This document shows, piece by piece, positions 24,573 to 33,851 of a DNA stretch of 64,000 bases. The DNA is from an uncultured Acidimicrobiaceae bacterium (GTDB taxonomy: Bacteria > Actinomycetota > Acidimicrobiia > Acidimicrobiales > Ilumatobacteraceae), in NCBI GenBank assembly GCA_903919455.1, contig CAIXIJ010000045.1:48859-112858 (forward strand), read 5' to 3'. How positions within the stretch are numbered: the stretch's first letter is position 1; each line of letters opens with the position of its first letter. Made by a program: the position numbers and the translations under genes. Below the pieces are notes generated by a model that did no database searches, was not told where the DNA came from, and was given only the letters and a program-made list of their open reading frames with translations.

Positions 24573-25021
24573 CAGCCCAACGCCTCCAGCAGCTTCACCG
24601 GCGTGTCCTTCGGGCTGATCTTGTACCAGACGTGCTCGAGCGTGCCGTCGGCGGCGATGAGGAACGCGGACCGCACGATGCCCATGTACTTCTTTCCGTA
24701 GTTGTTCTTCTCCTGCCACACGCCGTACGCCTCGGCCACCGTGTGCTCGGTGTCGGCCAGCAGCGGGTAGCCGAGCGTGTACTTCTCGTCGAACTTCAGC
24801 TGCGCCGAGGGCTTGTCGGGGCTGATGCCGAGGATCACCGTGTCGCCCACCTGGGCGGCGATATCGCGCAGGGCGCACGCCTGTTGCGTGCAGCCCGGAG
24901 TGTTGGCCTTCGGGTAGAAGAACACCATCACCCGGCGGCCCGCCAGCGCCGCCAAGCTGATGGTGTCGCCGTGCTGATTCAACAGGTCGATGGGTGGAGC
25001 TGGCTGACCGGGAGTGAGCAT
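24572..25021 (-). CDS. bcp: Thiol peroxidase, Bcp/PrxQ type
   Basis: A 149-residue peroxiredoxin with peroxidatic Cys44 and a nearby resolving Cys49 in NTPGCTQQAC, as in the alpha-helical PrxQ subgroup. It reduces peroxides with thioredoxin. The ATG at 25021 (MLTPGQPAPP) fits the family start; an upstream in-frame ATG would add 29 unrelated residues. Confidence 0.92.
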   Translation of the reverse strand: MLTPGQPAPPIDLLNQHGDTISLAALAGRRVMVFFYPKANTPGCTQQACALRDIAAQVGDTVILGISPDKPSAQLKFDEKYTLGYPLLADTEHTVAEAYGVWQEKNNYGKKYMGIVRSAFLIAADGTLEHVWYKISPKDTPVKLLEALG

Positions 25022-25052
25022 CCGGCCAGCATAGGCATTGCGCCTGCCGGGC

Positions 25053-25367
25053 TCAGCGGCGACGAAGACCCCAACCGGAGTAGCCACCCTTGGGGCGAGC
25101 GTGCACATGGAAGTGCGTTGGAATGGTGCGCATCACTGCGTCGAACCATGGCTCGAATTCGTAGTGCGCAGTGACCACCTCGCTCAGCCGAGCCTGCAAC
25201 ACCTCACGCACATCGTCGGGTGGGTTCGGGTCGTGGCGCTTCCAGACCGCCATCGGCACGCTGCACGACTCGCACTCAGCCACCCAACACAGGTCGTCCT
25301 CATAGAACCGTTCCGTGAGCGGAGCGGCTTCGCACAACTCGCAGTTCGGGTCGAACGCGTCGGTCAT
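25053..25367 (-). CDS. Small HIT-like protein with a CxxC motif
   Basis: The 104-residue protein has CELC (residues 9-12) and a second Cys pair near CESCS, and a C-terminal THFHVHARPKGG that resembles the His-x-His-x-His stretch of HIT proteins, though the full HIT triad context is not complete. It may be a short histidine-triad relative that binds zinc. Its start overlaps the trpA stop (ATGA), placing it at the end of the trpF-trpB-trpA transcript. Confidence 0.65.
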   Translation of the reverse strand: MTDAFDPNCELCEAAPLTERFYEDDLCWVAECESCSVPMAVWKRHDPNPPDDVREVLQARLSEVVTAHYEFEPWFDAVMRTIPTHFHVHARPKGGYSGWGLRRR

Positions 25368-26137
25368 GCGTCGAGCGCGGCGCGGACCTCGCCGACGAAC
25401 TGACCCACGGCATCGGCACCGCCTTCGAGGAGACGGCGCACCACCGACGCGCCCATCACGACACCGTCGGCCACCAGACAAGCCTCGCGAGCCTGCTCGG
25501 CGTTCGACACGCCCACGCCCACCAGCACCGGCACCTCGGTGACCGCCTTCAGACGCAGCGCCAACGCCGTGGCCGTGCTGGCCAGGGTGGCACGCTCGCC
25601 CGTCACGCCCAGCAGGCCAACGGAGTAGACGAACCCGCGCGACCGAGCACACACCCGCGGCAGGCGGTCGTCGGGGGCCGTCGGCGCTGCGAGCATCACG
25701 GTCTCGATGCCGGCCGCATCGGCCCCGTCGCACCAGGGGCCGCTCTCCTCGAGCGGAAGGTCGGGCACGATGGCTGCCACGATGCCCACGTCGTGCAACT
25801 CGGTGGCGAAACGGTGATGGCCGGCGTGGTGAATCGTGTTGTAATAACACATCACCGCGAGCGGGATCTGCACATCGAGGTCGCGCGCCTCGTGCAGGAT
25901 CGACACGGGCGTGGCACCCTGCTCCAGTGCCATCTGCGATGCCTGCTGGATGACTGGTCCGTCCATCACCGGGTCGCTGAATGGAATGCCGATCTCGATG
26001 GCATCGGCACCTGCAGCTGCCGCGGCCCGCACTGCATCTTGCCAACCGTGCAGACCACCGGTGATGTACGGCACCAGCAGTTTGCGACCGGCCGCACGCT
26101 TCTCGCGGAACTGGGTCTCCATCACGCCGAAGCTCAT
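25364..26137 (-). CDS. trpA: Tryptophan synthase alpha chain
   Basis: A 257-residue TIM barrel with the catalytic Glu in [16 protein letters not shown] and Asp in VPDLPLEES, plus the phosphate-binding GVGVSN and MGASVVR. It splits indole-3-glycerol phosphate to indole. The ATG at 26137 overlaps the trpB stop. Confidence 0.95.
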   Translation of the reverse strand: MSFGVMETQFREKRAAGRKLLVPYITGGLHGWQDAVRAAAAAGADAIEIGIPFSDPVMDGPVIQQASQMALEQGATPVSILHEARDLDVQIPLAVMCYYNTIHHAGHHRFATELHDVGIVAAIVPDLPLEESGPWCDGADAAGIETVMLAAPTAPDDRLPRVCARSRGFVYSVGLLGVTGERATLASTATALALRLKAVTEVPVLVGVGVSNAEQAREACLVADGVVMGASVVRRLLEGGADAVGQFVGEVRAALDA

Positions 26138-27294
26138 TTGTTCAACACGTCCATCATCTGAGCAACGTCCTTGTCGCCTCGGCCGCTCAGGTTCATCAGC
26201 ACGGTCTGGCCCTGCATCTCGGGAGCCGCACGCACGATCCAGGCGAGCGCGTGAGCACACTCGAGTGCCGGGATGATGCCTTCGGTGCGAGCCATCAACT
26301 GGAACGCGTCGATCACCTCGGCGTCGACGACGTTGGGGTACTCGGCGCGGCCGATGGAGGCGAGGTACGAGTGTTCCGGACCCACGCCCGGATAGTCCAG
26401 GCCGGCACTAATGCTGTGAGCTTCCTGCACCTGGCCGTACTCGTCCTGCATGAGGTAGCTGCGCATTCCGTGCACCACACCCGGCTGAGCGCGGGTGACG
26501 GCGGCACCGCCTGCAGGCTCCACGCCGATGAGACGGCTGCGTTCGTCGACGAAGCCGCTGAAGATGCCGATGGCGTTCGAGCCGCCACCCACGCACGCAA
26601 CGACCACGTCGGGCACGTCGCCGAACATCTCGATGCTCTGAGCGCGGGCCTCATCCCCGATGACCCGGTGAAACTGACGCACCATGTACGGGTACGGGTG
26701 CGGGCCCATCACCGAGCCGAGGCAGTAGTGCGACGTCTCCACGGTGGCCACCCAGTCGCGCATCGCTTCATTCACGGCGTCCTTCAGCGTGCGGCTGCCG
26801 CTGTGCACGGCTTCCACCTCGCTGCCGAGCAGCTTCATCCGGAACACGTTCAGTTCCTGACGGGCCACGTCGACGGCGCCCATGTAGACCTTGCACTCCA
26901 GGCCCATCAGCGCCGCAGCGGTGGCCGAGGCCACGCCGTGCTGACCGGCACCGGTCTCGGCGACGATGCGCTTCTTGCCCATGCGCTTCGCCAGCAACGT
27001 CTGACCGAGCACATTGTTGATCTTGTGCGAACCGGTGTGGTTCAGGTCTTCGCGCTTCAAGACCAGACGAATGCCCAACTGCTCACTGAGGTTCTTGCAC
27101 TCGGTGAGCATCGAGGGTCGGCCTGCGTAGGTGCGCAGCACATGGTCCAGTTCGCCGCGGAACACGGGGTCGGCCCATGCGTCGGCGAATGCGGCTTCCA
27201 GTTCTTGGCACGCGGGCACCAGCGTTTCGGGGACGAAACGTCCACCGAACTCGCCGAAACGCCCAGCGGCCGACGGCTCTGCCATCAGCGACAT
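26134..27294 (-). CDS. trpB: Tryptophan synthase beta chain
   Basis: The 386-residue PLP enzyme opens with [15 protein letters not shown] and carries the PLP lysine in [10 protein letters not shown], the substrate loop [10 protein letters not shown] and the phosphate-binding GGGSNA. It joins indole and serine to tryptophan in complex with TrpA. The gene follows trpF by 49 bp on the same strand. Confidence 0.96.
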   Translation of the reverse strand: MSLMAEPSAAGRFGEFGGRFVPETLVPACQELEAAFADAWADPVFRGELDHVLRTYAGRPSMLTECKNLSEQLGIRLVLKREDLNHTGSHKINNVLGQTLLAKRMGKKRIVAETGAGQHGVASATAAALMGLECKVYMGAVDVARQELNVFRMKLLGSEVEAVHSGSRTLKDAVNEAMRDWVATVETSHYCLGSVMGPHPYPYMVRQFHRVIGDEARAQSIEMFGDVPDVVVACVGGGSNAIGIFSGFVDERSRLIGVEPAGGAAVTRAQPGVVHGMRSYLMQDEYGQVQEAHSISAGLDYPGVGPEHSYLASIGRAEYPNVVDAEVIDAFQLMARTEGIIPALECAHALAWIVRAAPEMQGQTVLMNLSGRGDKDVAQMMDVLNK

Positions 27295-27343
27295 TTGCTC
27301 ATTCTCCTTGTTGCCTTCATGGGGGGTTGCATGGAATGCGGGG

Positions 27344-28003
27344 TTATTCCTCGTCGTCGGCCCAGTCGTACGGCATCACGTCGGGTCCGAGGTGCCTGGC
27401 TGGTTCAGCGGCACGTGCCCGTTCGATGAATGCCTTCACCTTCAACGCGTCCTTGCGGCCTGGCGAGCGCTCCACGCCCGACGACACATCGACACCCCAC
27501 GGTCGCACCAGGCGCACCGCTTCGGCCACGTTGTCGGGGTTCAGCCCACCGGCGAGGATGATGCGCGGGCCGTCGGCCACGTCGTCCATGAGGGTCCAGT
27601 CGAACACCTGGCCCGAGCCCGGCTGGGCGGCATCCACCAGCACCATGTCGGTACCGAACGCATCTGCGCGACGGGCATCCACCGAGCCGGCGGCCACGGC
27701 CTTGATCACCCAGCGGATCTGCTGCGCAACCTCGGCCACCATGTCGGGGGTCTCGTGCCCGTGCAACTGTGCAGCCTTCAGGCCGGCGCGGTTCATGGTG
27801 TCGATGACCCGCGACGGGGCCTCGTCGCGGAACACGCCCACGGTGAGGATCTCCGGCGGCAGGCGACGGGTGATGTCGTACACCTGCTGGGCAGCCACTT
27901 GGCGGGGCGATGGGGCGAAGACGAACCCCACTGCGTCGGCGCCCATGGCGACGGCGAAGAGGGCGTCGTCCTCGTTAGTGATGCCGCAGACTTTGACGAA
28001 CAT
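27344..28003 (-). CDS. trpF: Phosphoribosylanthranilate isomerase
   Basis: The 219-residue TIM barrel starts with the family signature [14 protein letters not shown] (catalytic Cys6), and shows LHGHET, the catalytic Asp in MVLVDA and the phosphate loop GVDVSSGVE. It is divergent from the SOS-controlled DUF222 gene across 108 bp; a longer in-frame extension through that promoter region is not coding. Confidence 0.93.
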   Translation of the reverse strand: MFVKVCGITNEDDALFAVAMGADAVGFVFAPSPRQVAAQQVYDITRRLPPEILTVGVFRDEAPSRVIDTMNRAGLKAAQLHGHETPDMVAEVAQQIRWVIKAVAAGSVDARRADAFGTDMVLVDAAQPGSGQVFDWTLMDDVADGPRIILAGGLNPDNVAEAVRLVRPWGVDVSSGVERSPGRKDALKVKAFIERARAAEPARHLGPDVMPYDWADDEE

Positions 28004-28076
28004 GCACTCCCACCGTACCCCTCTGCCCGACAGGCGGGGGGTATCGATATCGGAGAAATCTGGGTCCGATTCGTTG

Positions 28077-28105
28077 TTGACAATCGAACACACGTTCGAT
28101 ACAAT
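28077..28105 (+). promoter_or_regulatory. SOS-controlled leaderless promoter with LexA box in its spacer
   Basis: A consensus -35 TTGACA (28077-28082) and a -10 TACAAT (28100-28105) are 17 bp apart. The spacer holds TCGAACACACGTTCGA (28084-28099), a perfect palindromic match to the Gram-positive/actinobacterial LexA box CGAAC-N4-GTTCG. The ATG at 28112 is six bases after the -10, so the transcript should be leaderless. Confidence 0.88.
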
Positions 28106-28111
28106 CGACTC

Positions 28112-29359
28112 ATGGATACACCCGTCGTCGATTTCCAGGCCGCTGCTGAGGCAGCGCTGGCGCTCGGTCGTCGGTTGCCGGCGGCTGCTACGGATCACCG
28201 TCGGCTCCGTGCGTCGATCCTGGCGGTCCACACCGCGGCGGCGCAGTTGAAGGTGGTCGAGGCCGAGCTGTTGGCGGCCGCGGAAGCGCGTGAGGCCTGG
28301 GTCGGTACCGGGGCTCGGAGCATGGCCGATTGGTTGGCCGGGAAGACGAACTCCTCGTATGGCGACGCGAAACGCAAAGCCAAGCTCGGCTCCGCGTTGG
28401 GGAAGAACAAGAAGCTGAAAGACGCCGTCGATGCCGGTGAGGTGTCGCCCGATGCGGCCGAACAGTTGGCGGGCACGATCAACGAACCACCGTCGGGTGC
28501 GGACGATCGGCATCTCGACGAACTGGTTGACGCGTGCAAGGGTGCGTCACCAAAGGATGCGCGTGATGCGGCGAACCTGTTCGCCACCACCTTCACCCCG
28601 GAGACCGACGAAGAGGCTGCAGATCGGCGTCATCGGGCGCGGTCGCTGAACTTCGGTGCGTCCGAGGACGGCATGGTCGCTATCCGCGGGCTGCTGCCCT
28701 CGGCGAGCGCGGATCAGGTGAAGAAGAGCCTGTTGCATGCGGCGAGCCCGTATGAGGGCGACACGCGAACGATCGAGCAACGGTTGGCTGACGGGCTCAC
28801 GAACCTGTCCACCGCCTATGCGAAGGGTGAAGTCACCGGTGGTCGCGAGGCACCGCAGATGAATATCACGATGACCGAAGCGTCACGGCTGGGTCATTCG
28901 AATGAACCCGCGGTCACCGACCTCGGCACCCGCATCCCGCCGTTCGAGGCACGACGGCTCGCGGAGTTGGCGGAGATCAGGCGGATCGTGATGGCCGGGT
29001 CGGTGATCATCGACCAAGGCCGCTCCTGCCGTTACGCCTCCACCCAGCAGTATCAGGCGCTGTTCGCTCGCGACCGCGGGTGCGTGTGGCCCGGCTGCAA
29101 CATCCCGGCCGCGTGGTGTCACGCCGATCACATTCACGAATGGGAACACGGCGGTCTCACCGACCTCAACCAGATGGCGCTGCTGTGCCCGCACCATCAC
29201 ACCGAACGACACCGGCCCGGCGTGTGGATCGAAGGCGATGCCACCACCTGGCGCATCCACCTCGCCAACGGCACCGTGCTCGACCGGAAACCAATCCGAC
29301 AACCCGACCAAGGCGACCTGTTCACCGACACCGGCCCACCCCACTCGGCGGCGGCCTGA
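28112..29359 (+). CDS. DUF222 / HNH endonuclease-domain protein under SOS control
   Basis: The 415-residue protein has a helical DUF222 region and an HNH domain near residues 320-375: CVWPGCNIP, CHADHIHEWEHGG and MALLCPHHHTERH. The start at ATG 28112 is fixed by the promoter six bases upstream. The LexA box predicts DNA-damage induction, as known for some mycobacterial 13E12-family genes. It lies opposite in strand to and between trpC and trpF, so it probably arrived by insertion. It differs clearly in sequence from the other two DUF222 copies in the window. Confidence 0.92.
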   Translation: MDTPVVDFQAAAEAALALGRRLPAAATDHRRLRASILAVHTAAAQLKVVEAELLAAAEAREAWVGTGARSMADWLAGKTNSSYGDAKRKAKLGSALGKNKKLKDAVDAGEVSPDAAEQLAGTINEPPSGADDRHLDELVDACKGASPKDARDAANLFATTFTPETDEEAADRRHRARSLNFGASEDGMVAIRGLLPSASADQVKKSLLHAASPYEGDTRTIEQRLADGLTNLSTAYAKGEVTGGREAPQMNITMTEASRLGHSNEPAVTDLGTRIPPFEARRLAELAEIRRIVMAGSVIIDQGRSCRYASTQQYQALFARDRGCVWPGCNIPAAWCHADHIHEWEHGGLTDLNQMALLCPHHHTERHRPGVWIEGDATTWRIHLANGTVLDRKPIRQPDQGDLFTDTGPPHSAAA

Positions 29360-29378
29360 CGCCTCCCGCACCGGACAT

Positions 29379-29395
29379 GCCCGACACCGTCGGGC
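29379..29395. terminator. Hairpin between convergent DUF222 and trpC genes
   Basis: GCCCGAC-ACC-GTCGGGC gives a perfect 7-bp stem and 3-nt loop 19 bp after the DUF222 stop and 18 bp before the trpC stop. It can serve both directions. Confidence 0.6.
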
Positions 29396-29413
29396 GTACC
29401 GGCGCGTCTGGGG

Positions 29414-30190
29414 TCAGGAATGGATGAGGGCCTGGATGGCAGCGGCAGGGTCGCCGGCCGTCACGAGGGTCTCCCCCACCAACACGGCGTGGTAACCGGC
29501 GGAACGCAGGCTGGCGGCGTCGGCAGGCCCGCGCACACCGCTCTCGGCCACCTTCACCACTCCATCGGGCATGACGCCACCCATTCGCACGGCGCGCTCG
29601 TGGTCCACCTGGAACGTGACGAGGTCGCGTTGGTTTACGCCGATCAGCGTGGCATCAGCCGCGAGCGCCAGCTCCAGCTCCACCTCGTCGTGGATCTCCA
29701 CGAGCACGTCGAGGCCGATGTGGGTGGCGAGCGCATGGAACGCGATCAGTTCACTGCGTTCCAGAGCGGCGGCGATCAGCAGCACACAGTCGGCCCCCAT
29801 GATCCGAGCATCCAGCACATCGTGCTCGCTCACCGTGAAGTCCTTGCGCAGCACCGGCAGGCTGCAGGCAGCGCGGGCCGCCTGCAGATCCGACACCGAC
29901 CCACCGAAGAACTCCTCGTCGGTGAGCACCGACAGGCAGGAGGCACCGCCGCGCTCGTAGTCGCGTGCCAGGGCCGCAGGGTCGAGCGAGGCGTTGAGAT
30001 CGCCCTTCGACGGAGACCGTCGCTTCACCTCGCTGATCACGCCCAGTAGGGCGCGATCAGCGAGCGCGGTACGAAAGCCGCGCGCCGGCGGCATGGCCAT
30101 CGCCTGGTCGATAAGCGCGGCGGTGCTGCGCCCATCGGCTGCGGCGAGCTCGCGGTGTCGGGCCAGGATCTTGTCGAGATAGGTGGCCAC
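29414..30190 (-). CDS. trpC: Indole-3-glycerol phosphate synthase
   Basis: The 258-residue TIM barrel shows the family motifs EVKRRSPSKGDL (catalytic Lys), LPVLRKDFTVSEHDV, DVLVEIHDEVELE, IGVNQRDL and VAESGV. It makes indole-3-glycerol phosphate from CdRP, the substrate of TrpA. It begins 9 bp after an ABM-domain gene on the same strand. Confidence 0.95.
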   Translation of the reverse strand: MATYLDKILARHRELAAADGRSTAALIDQAMAMPPARGFRTALADRALLGVISEVKRRSPSKGDLNASLDPAALARDYERGGASCLSVLTDEEFFGGSVSDLQAARAACSLPVLRKDFTVSEHDVLDARIMGADCVLLIAAALERSELIAFHALATHIGLDVLVEIHDEVELELALAADATLIGVNQRDLVTFQVDHERAVRMGGVMPDGVVKVAESGVRGPADAASLRSAGYHAVLVGETLVTAGDPAAAIQALIHS

Positions 30191-30199
30191 GAGGTGGGG

Positions 30200-30505
30200 T
30201 CAGAGACCCTTGCCGCCGAGCGGCTCGAGGAACGTCATCGACGGGCGGCCAGCCAACACCGGGGCCAGCTTCGGGCCGAAGGCCTTGAACCAGTCGGCGC
30301 TGCCATGAGCGATCAACGCATCCTGACCGGTGTAGACCTCGTAGAAGTACAGCACGTTCTCATCGGTGGTGTCGGCGCTGAGCTGATAGATCAGCGTGCC
30401 CTCTTCGCTCTGGACGGCAGCGAGTGCCTCCTGAATGACCGCCACGGCCTCATCACGCTTGCCCGGCTGGACGTCCAGCTTCACCCACACTCCGACCTTG
30501 CTCAT
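30200..30505 (-). CDS. ABM-domain (antibiotic biosynthesis monooxygenase-like) protein
   Basis: A 101-residue dimeric alpha+beta barrel protein with the ABM pattern: VKLDVQPGKRDEAVAVI, GTLIYQLSAD, VLYFYEVYTGQDAL and HGSADWFKAFG. Such proteins are quinol monooxygenases, haem-degrading enzymes or of unknown role. It sits 9 bp upstream of trpC, so is likely co-transcribed, but no functional link is evident. Confidence 0.8.
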   Translation of the reverse strand: MSKVGVWVKLDVQPGKRDEAVAVIQEALAAVQSEEGTLIYQLSADTTDENVLYFYEVYTGQDALIAHGSADWFKAFGPKLAPVLAGRPSMTFLEPLGGKGL

Positions 30506-30577
30506 GTCCGCTCCTCGCGATCTCAGACCGCCGTCGGCGGTGCTGATCGGGCACCGTACCAGCGGGCAGGTGAAGCG

Positions 30578-31888
30578 TCAGAAGCCGAGGCGGCGGAACA
30601 TCTCGATCGACAGGTCGGCGATCGGCACTCGCACCTGCTCGGTGGTGTCGCGCTCCCGAATGGTGACAGCGCCGTCTTCCAGCGAGTCGAAGTCGACCGT
30701 GATGCAGAACGGCGTACCGATCTCGTCCTGGCGGCGGTACCGCTTGCCGATGGCCTGGGTCTCGTCGTAGTCCACCATGTAGCGCTCGGAGAGCGTGGAG
30801 AAGATCTGCTTGGCCAGCGGAGTGAGCGTGTCCTTCTTGCTCAACGGCAGCACGGCAACCTTGAACGGCGCCAGACGCGGGTGCAGGCGCAGCACGGTGC
30901 GCGGCTCGTCGTTGATGATGTCTTCGTCGTACGCCGCCAACAGGAAGGCCGCCATCGCGCGGTTCACACCGGCGGCGGGCTCGATGACGAACGGCACGTA
31001 GCGCTCGTTGGTGGCCTGGTCGAAATAGTCGAGCTTCTGGCCGCTGTGCTGGGCGTGCTGGTTCAGGTCGTAGTTGGTGCGCTGAGCGACACCCTCCAAC
31101 TCGCCCCAGCCCCACGGGTACTTGAACTCGATGTCGCTCGTGCCCGATGAGTAGTGGCTCAGTTCGTCGTCGTCGTGCGGACGCAGCATCAGCATGTCGG
31201 CGGGAATGCCGAGGTCGATGTACCACTGCAGACGGGCGTTGCACCAGTACTCGTACCACTGCGCACTCTCGGCGGGCGGCACGAAGAACTCGAGTTCCAT
31301 CTGCTCGAACTCGCGGGTACGGAAGATGAAGTTGCCGGGCGTGATCTCGTTACGGAAGCTCTTGCCCACCTGGGCGATACCGAACGGCGGCTTCTTGCGG
31401 CTGGTCTGCAGCACGTTGAGGAAGTTCACGAACATGCCCTGGGCGGTCTCGGGGCGCATGTAGACCTCGGCACCAGAACCCTCCACCGGGCCGGCGAAGG
31501 TCTTGAACATCAGGTTGAACGCACGGGCCTCGGTGAAGCTGCCGGTGGCGCCGCAGCCGGGGCACAGATTCGGGTCGGTGAGGTGATCTTCGCGGAACCG
31601 CTGCTTGCACTTGGTGCAGTCCACCAGTGGGTCGCTGAAGTTGGCCAGGTGACCACTGGCCTCGAACACCTGCGGCGGAGCCAGGATGGCGGCGTCGATG
31701 AGCACCACGTCGTCGCGCTGCTGCACCATCGTGCGCACCCAGGCCTCACGCACGTTGCGCAGCATGAGCGAACCGAGCGGGCCGTAGTCGTAGCTACTGC
31801 GGAAACCGCCGTAGATCTCGGCGGATGGGTACACGAACCCCCGGCGCTTGCAGAGGTTGACGATCTGGTCCAGTTCCGTAGCAGCCAT
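30578..31888 (-). CDS. glyS: Glycyl-tRNA synthetase (alpha2, eukaryote/actinobacteria type)
   Basis: The 436-residue class II synthetase has the GlyQS-independent architecture: CKRRGFVYPSAEIYGG at the N terminus, a zinc knuckle CTKC...CPGC, motif 2 (FRNEITPGNFIFRTREFEQ) and a C-terminal anticodon-binding domain. Start at ATG 31888 (MAATELDQ); a slightly longer frame is possible. It charges tRNA-Gly. Confidence 0.94.
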   Translation of the reverse strand: MAATELDQIVNLCKRRGFVYPSAEIYGGFRSSYDYGPLGSLMLRNVREAWVRTMVQQRDDVVLIDAAILAPPQVFEASGHLANFSDPLVDCTKCKQRFREDHLTDPNLCPGCGATGSFTEARAFNLMFKTFAGPVEGSGAEVYMRPETAQGMFVNFLNVLQTSRKKPPFGIAQVGKSFRNEITPGNFIFRTREFEQMELEFFVPPAESAQWYEYWCNARLQWYIDLGIPADMLMLRPHDDDELSHYSSGTSDIEFKYPWGWGELEGVAQRTNYDLNQHAQHSGQKLDYFDQATNERYVPFVIEPAAGVNRAMAAFLLAAYDEDIINDEPRTVLRLHPRLAPFKVAVLPLSKKDTLTPLAKQIFSTLSERYMVDYDETQAIGKRYRRQDEIGTPFCITVDFDSLEDGAVTIRERDTTEQVRVPIADLSIEMFRRLGF

Positions 31889-31909
31889 AGCCCTCACAGG
31901 CTACGGGTA

Positions 31910-32632
31910 TCAGTGGGTTTCGAACATCGCCACGGTGCGCAGCTTGCGTTCGATGTGGTGCTCGAGCGCACGGGTGGCATGCGCTGCCACCTCATGGGTG
32001 GTGCGCGACGCGGGCAGGTCGAGCGCATCGTTCATTCGGCCGCCGAGAATCATGCGCATCACCTCCAACGCTTCCTCGCTGAGCGGGGCGCCGGTGCGGC
32101 AGTTGCGGCACAGTGCACCGCCCTGATCCATGTCGAACGCCACCAACTGCGTGTCCTCGCCGCAACGCACACACATGTCGAGTTCCGGGCGTAGGCCATC
32201 GGCGGCCAGCAGCTTCCAGTAGAACGCTGGCACCACGAGCGGGCCGCTTCGCTCGCCGATGGTGCGCAACGCACCCACCACCATCCGATACAGGTGCGGG
32301 GCGGGCTCGCGGTCCAGGGTCATCTGATCGGCGGCTTCGAGCACGGCGATGCCGTTGGTGAGGTGGTCGAGATCTTGCAGCATCGGACGCAGCGTCTCGA
32401 CGCTCTCGGCCTGGCTCACGATGTCGAGCTCGCGGCCCTGCGACAGCAGCAGTCGAACATGGCTCATCGGCTCGAGGCGGGCACCGAACTTCGATGTGGT
32501 CTTTCGCACGCCTTTGGCGATCGCCCGGATCTTGCCGTGCTCCTCGGTGAGGAGCACCACGATGCGATCGCTCTCGCCGAGCTTGTAGGTGCGCAGCACC
32601 ACCGCGGTGTCGCGGTACAGGTGGGAGGCCAC
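31910..32632 (-). CDS. recO: DNA repair protein RecO
   Basis: The 240-residue protein has an N-terminal OB fold (RDTAVVLRTYKLGESDRIVVLL, EHGKIRAIAKGVRK) and a C-terminal helical region with a zinc site (CVRCGEDTQ and CRNC). RecO loads RecA on SSB-coated DNA with RecR. It lies downstream of the small UppS-like gene and upstream of glyS on the same strand, a common actinobacterial order. Confidence 0.93.
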   Translation of the reverse strand: MASHLYRDTAVVLRTYKLGESDRIVVLLTEEHGKIRAIAKGVRKTTSKFGARLEPMSHVRLLLSQGRELDIVSQAESVETLRPMLQDLDHLTNGIAVLEAADQMTLDREPAPHLYRMVVGALRTIGERSGPLVVPAFYWKLLAADGLRPELDMCVRCGEDTQLVAFDMDQGGALCRNCRTGAPLSEEALEVMRMILGGRMNDALDLPASRTTHEVAAHATRALEHHIERKLRTVAMFETH

Positions 32633-32641
32633 GACGGAGGC

Positions 32642-33187
32642 TCAGTTGTCGACGCCGCCGAAGCGGCGGTTGCGACGGGTGAAGGAGTTGATGGCGTCTT
32701 CCAGATGAGCAGCACCGAACTGTGCCCACTCGGTGGGGATGAACACCAACTCGCTGTAGGCCAGTTCCCACACCAGCGAGGGCGGCAGGCGATTGCCATC
32801 GCCCAGCACCACCACGAGGTCGGGGTCGGCACCTGCGGGTGCATTCAACACGTGTGCGATGGAGCTTTCCGAGATGGGCGAGCCCGACGCCTGCAATGCA
32901 GCAACTGCATCCGCCACACGCCGACGGCCATCCGCTTGCGGATGGGCCGAAACCAAGCAGTTCCCCACCGAGCGCTCACGCTCGCGAACGGCACTGTCGT
33001 CGGCAGTTGCGGAGTACGGCCGCAGGGTGAGCCAGTTGGCACCTGCGTGATCGGCCACCTTTCCGAGTTCGGACAACCGCTCGGACCACGCGTCGTCGGA
33101 CGCGCTCTGCCATTCCGCCAACGTGCCGCCGACCACGATGACGTGGCGCAGCACAGCGGTGTCGGGGACGGCGTTCATCGCCCCCAT
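32642..33187 (-). CDS. Degenerate undecaprenyl-diphosphate-synthase-like protein
   Basis: A protein of 181 residues (178 if it starts at the next ATG, MNAVPD). The C-terminal third follows the cis-prenyltransferase pattern: DLVVVLGDGNRLPPSLVWEL parallels the SGExRLSNFLLWQ region and AQFGAAHLEDAINSFTRRNR followed by RFGG parallels the WPDFxEADLxxALxxYxxRxRRFGG tail. The N-terminal catalytic motif (H-x-x-x-IMDGNGRWA) is missing, so it is unlikely to be an active synthase. It may be a regulatory partner of the UppS encoded 0.7 kb away. It starts 9 bp before recO. Confidence 0.65.
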   Translation of the reverse strand: MGAMNAVPDTAVLRHVIVVGGTLAEWQSASDDAWSERLSELGKVADHAGANWLTLRPYSATADDSAVRERERSVGNCLVSAHPQADGRRRVADAVAALQASGSPISESSIAHVLNAPAGADPDLVVVLGDGNRLPPSLVWELAYSELVFIPTEWAQFGAAHLEDAINSFTRRNRRFGGVDN

Positions 33188-33206
33188 TGTCCCACGCCGA
33201 ACAGGT

Positions 33207-33782
33207 TCAGGATGTCATGCCGCCGAGGCCCACGAGGCCACGGGCGAGTTCGATCTCGCCCATGTGACGCAGGCCGTGCTGGTAGATCCAGCACTCGGTG
33301 GCATCGAGCAGAGTGATGCCATCGGGGCCGGCCACGCGTGCGCTGTACGTGCTGGCGATCTGCGGCGGGAACGGCCGGTTGATGATCACCCGATCCAGTT
33401 CGGCAGGGTCGAGTTGGTCGAGCCATGCCTCGGTGCGGGCGAACACGGCCCGCATGTATTCCTGGAACGCCTCGTAGTCGCCGATGCGCTGGTGGATCAT
33501 CTCATCGACCGTCTTGTGCTTGCCGTGGTCGTTGATGGTGATGCCCACTCGGGCCTGCCACTCCTCGTTCCAGATGGGCATCGTGCCGGTCATCATCATG
33601 AACGAGGCATCGATCATGTTGGTGATGTGGAACAGGCAGAAGGCGATGGGCACCACGCCGTCGCGCTCGAAGTGGTTCACATGCTCGATGTCCATGGTCT
33701 CGACGGCCTGGTGATACAGCGAGTGCATGGCGCGCATGCGACGACGGAGCGAATCGAGAACCAGCGACGAAGTGGAGTCCAT
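33207..33782 (-). CDS. DinB-superfamily protein
   Basis: The 191-residue four-helix-bundle protein shows the DinB/DUF664-like pattern, with a metal-binding His in LCLFHI-type helix 2 (FCLFHITNMIDASF) and a C-terminal HMGEIELARGL helix with a second His. Members act as metal-dependent thiol transferases or are of unknown role. The start is at ATG 33782, divergent from uppS across 69 bp. Confidence 0.72.
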   Translation of the reverse strand: MDSTSSLVLDSLRRRMRAMHSLYHQAVETMDIEHVNHFERDGVVPIAFCLFHITNMIDASFMMMTGTMPIWNEEWQARVGITINDHGKHKTVDEMIHQRIGDYEAFQEYMRAVFARTEAWLDQLDPAELDRVIINRPFPPQIASTYSARVAGPDGITLLDATECWIYQHGLRHMGEIELARGLVGLGGMTS

Positions 33783-33851
33783 GCGGCGGAGCATAGAACC
33801 TGTCACTGCGACTGTCACTAGTTCGCGAGGGCCGATTGCTAGCGTGACGCT

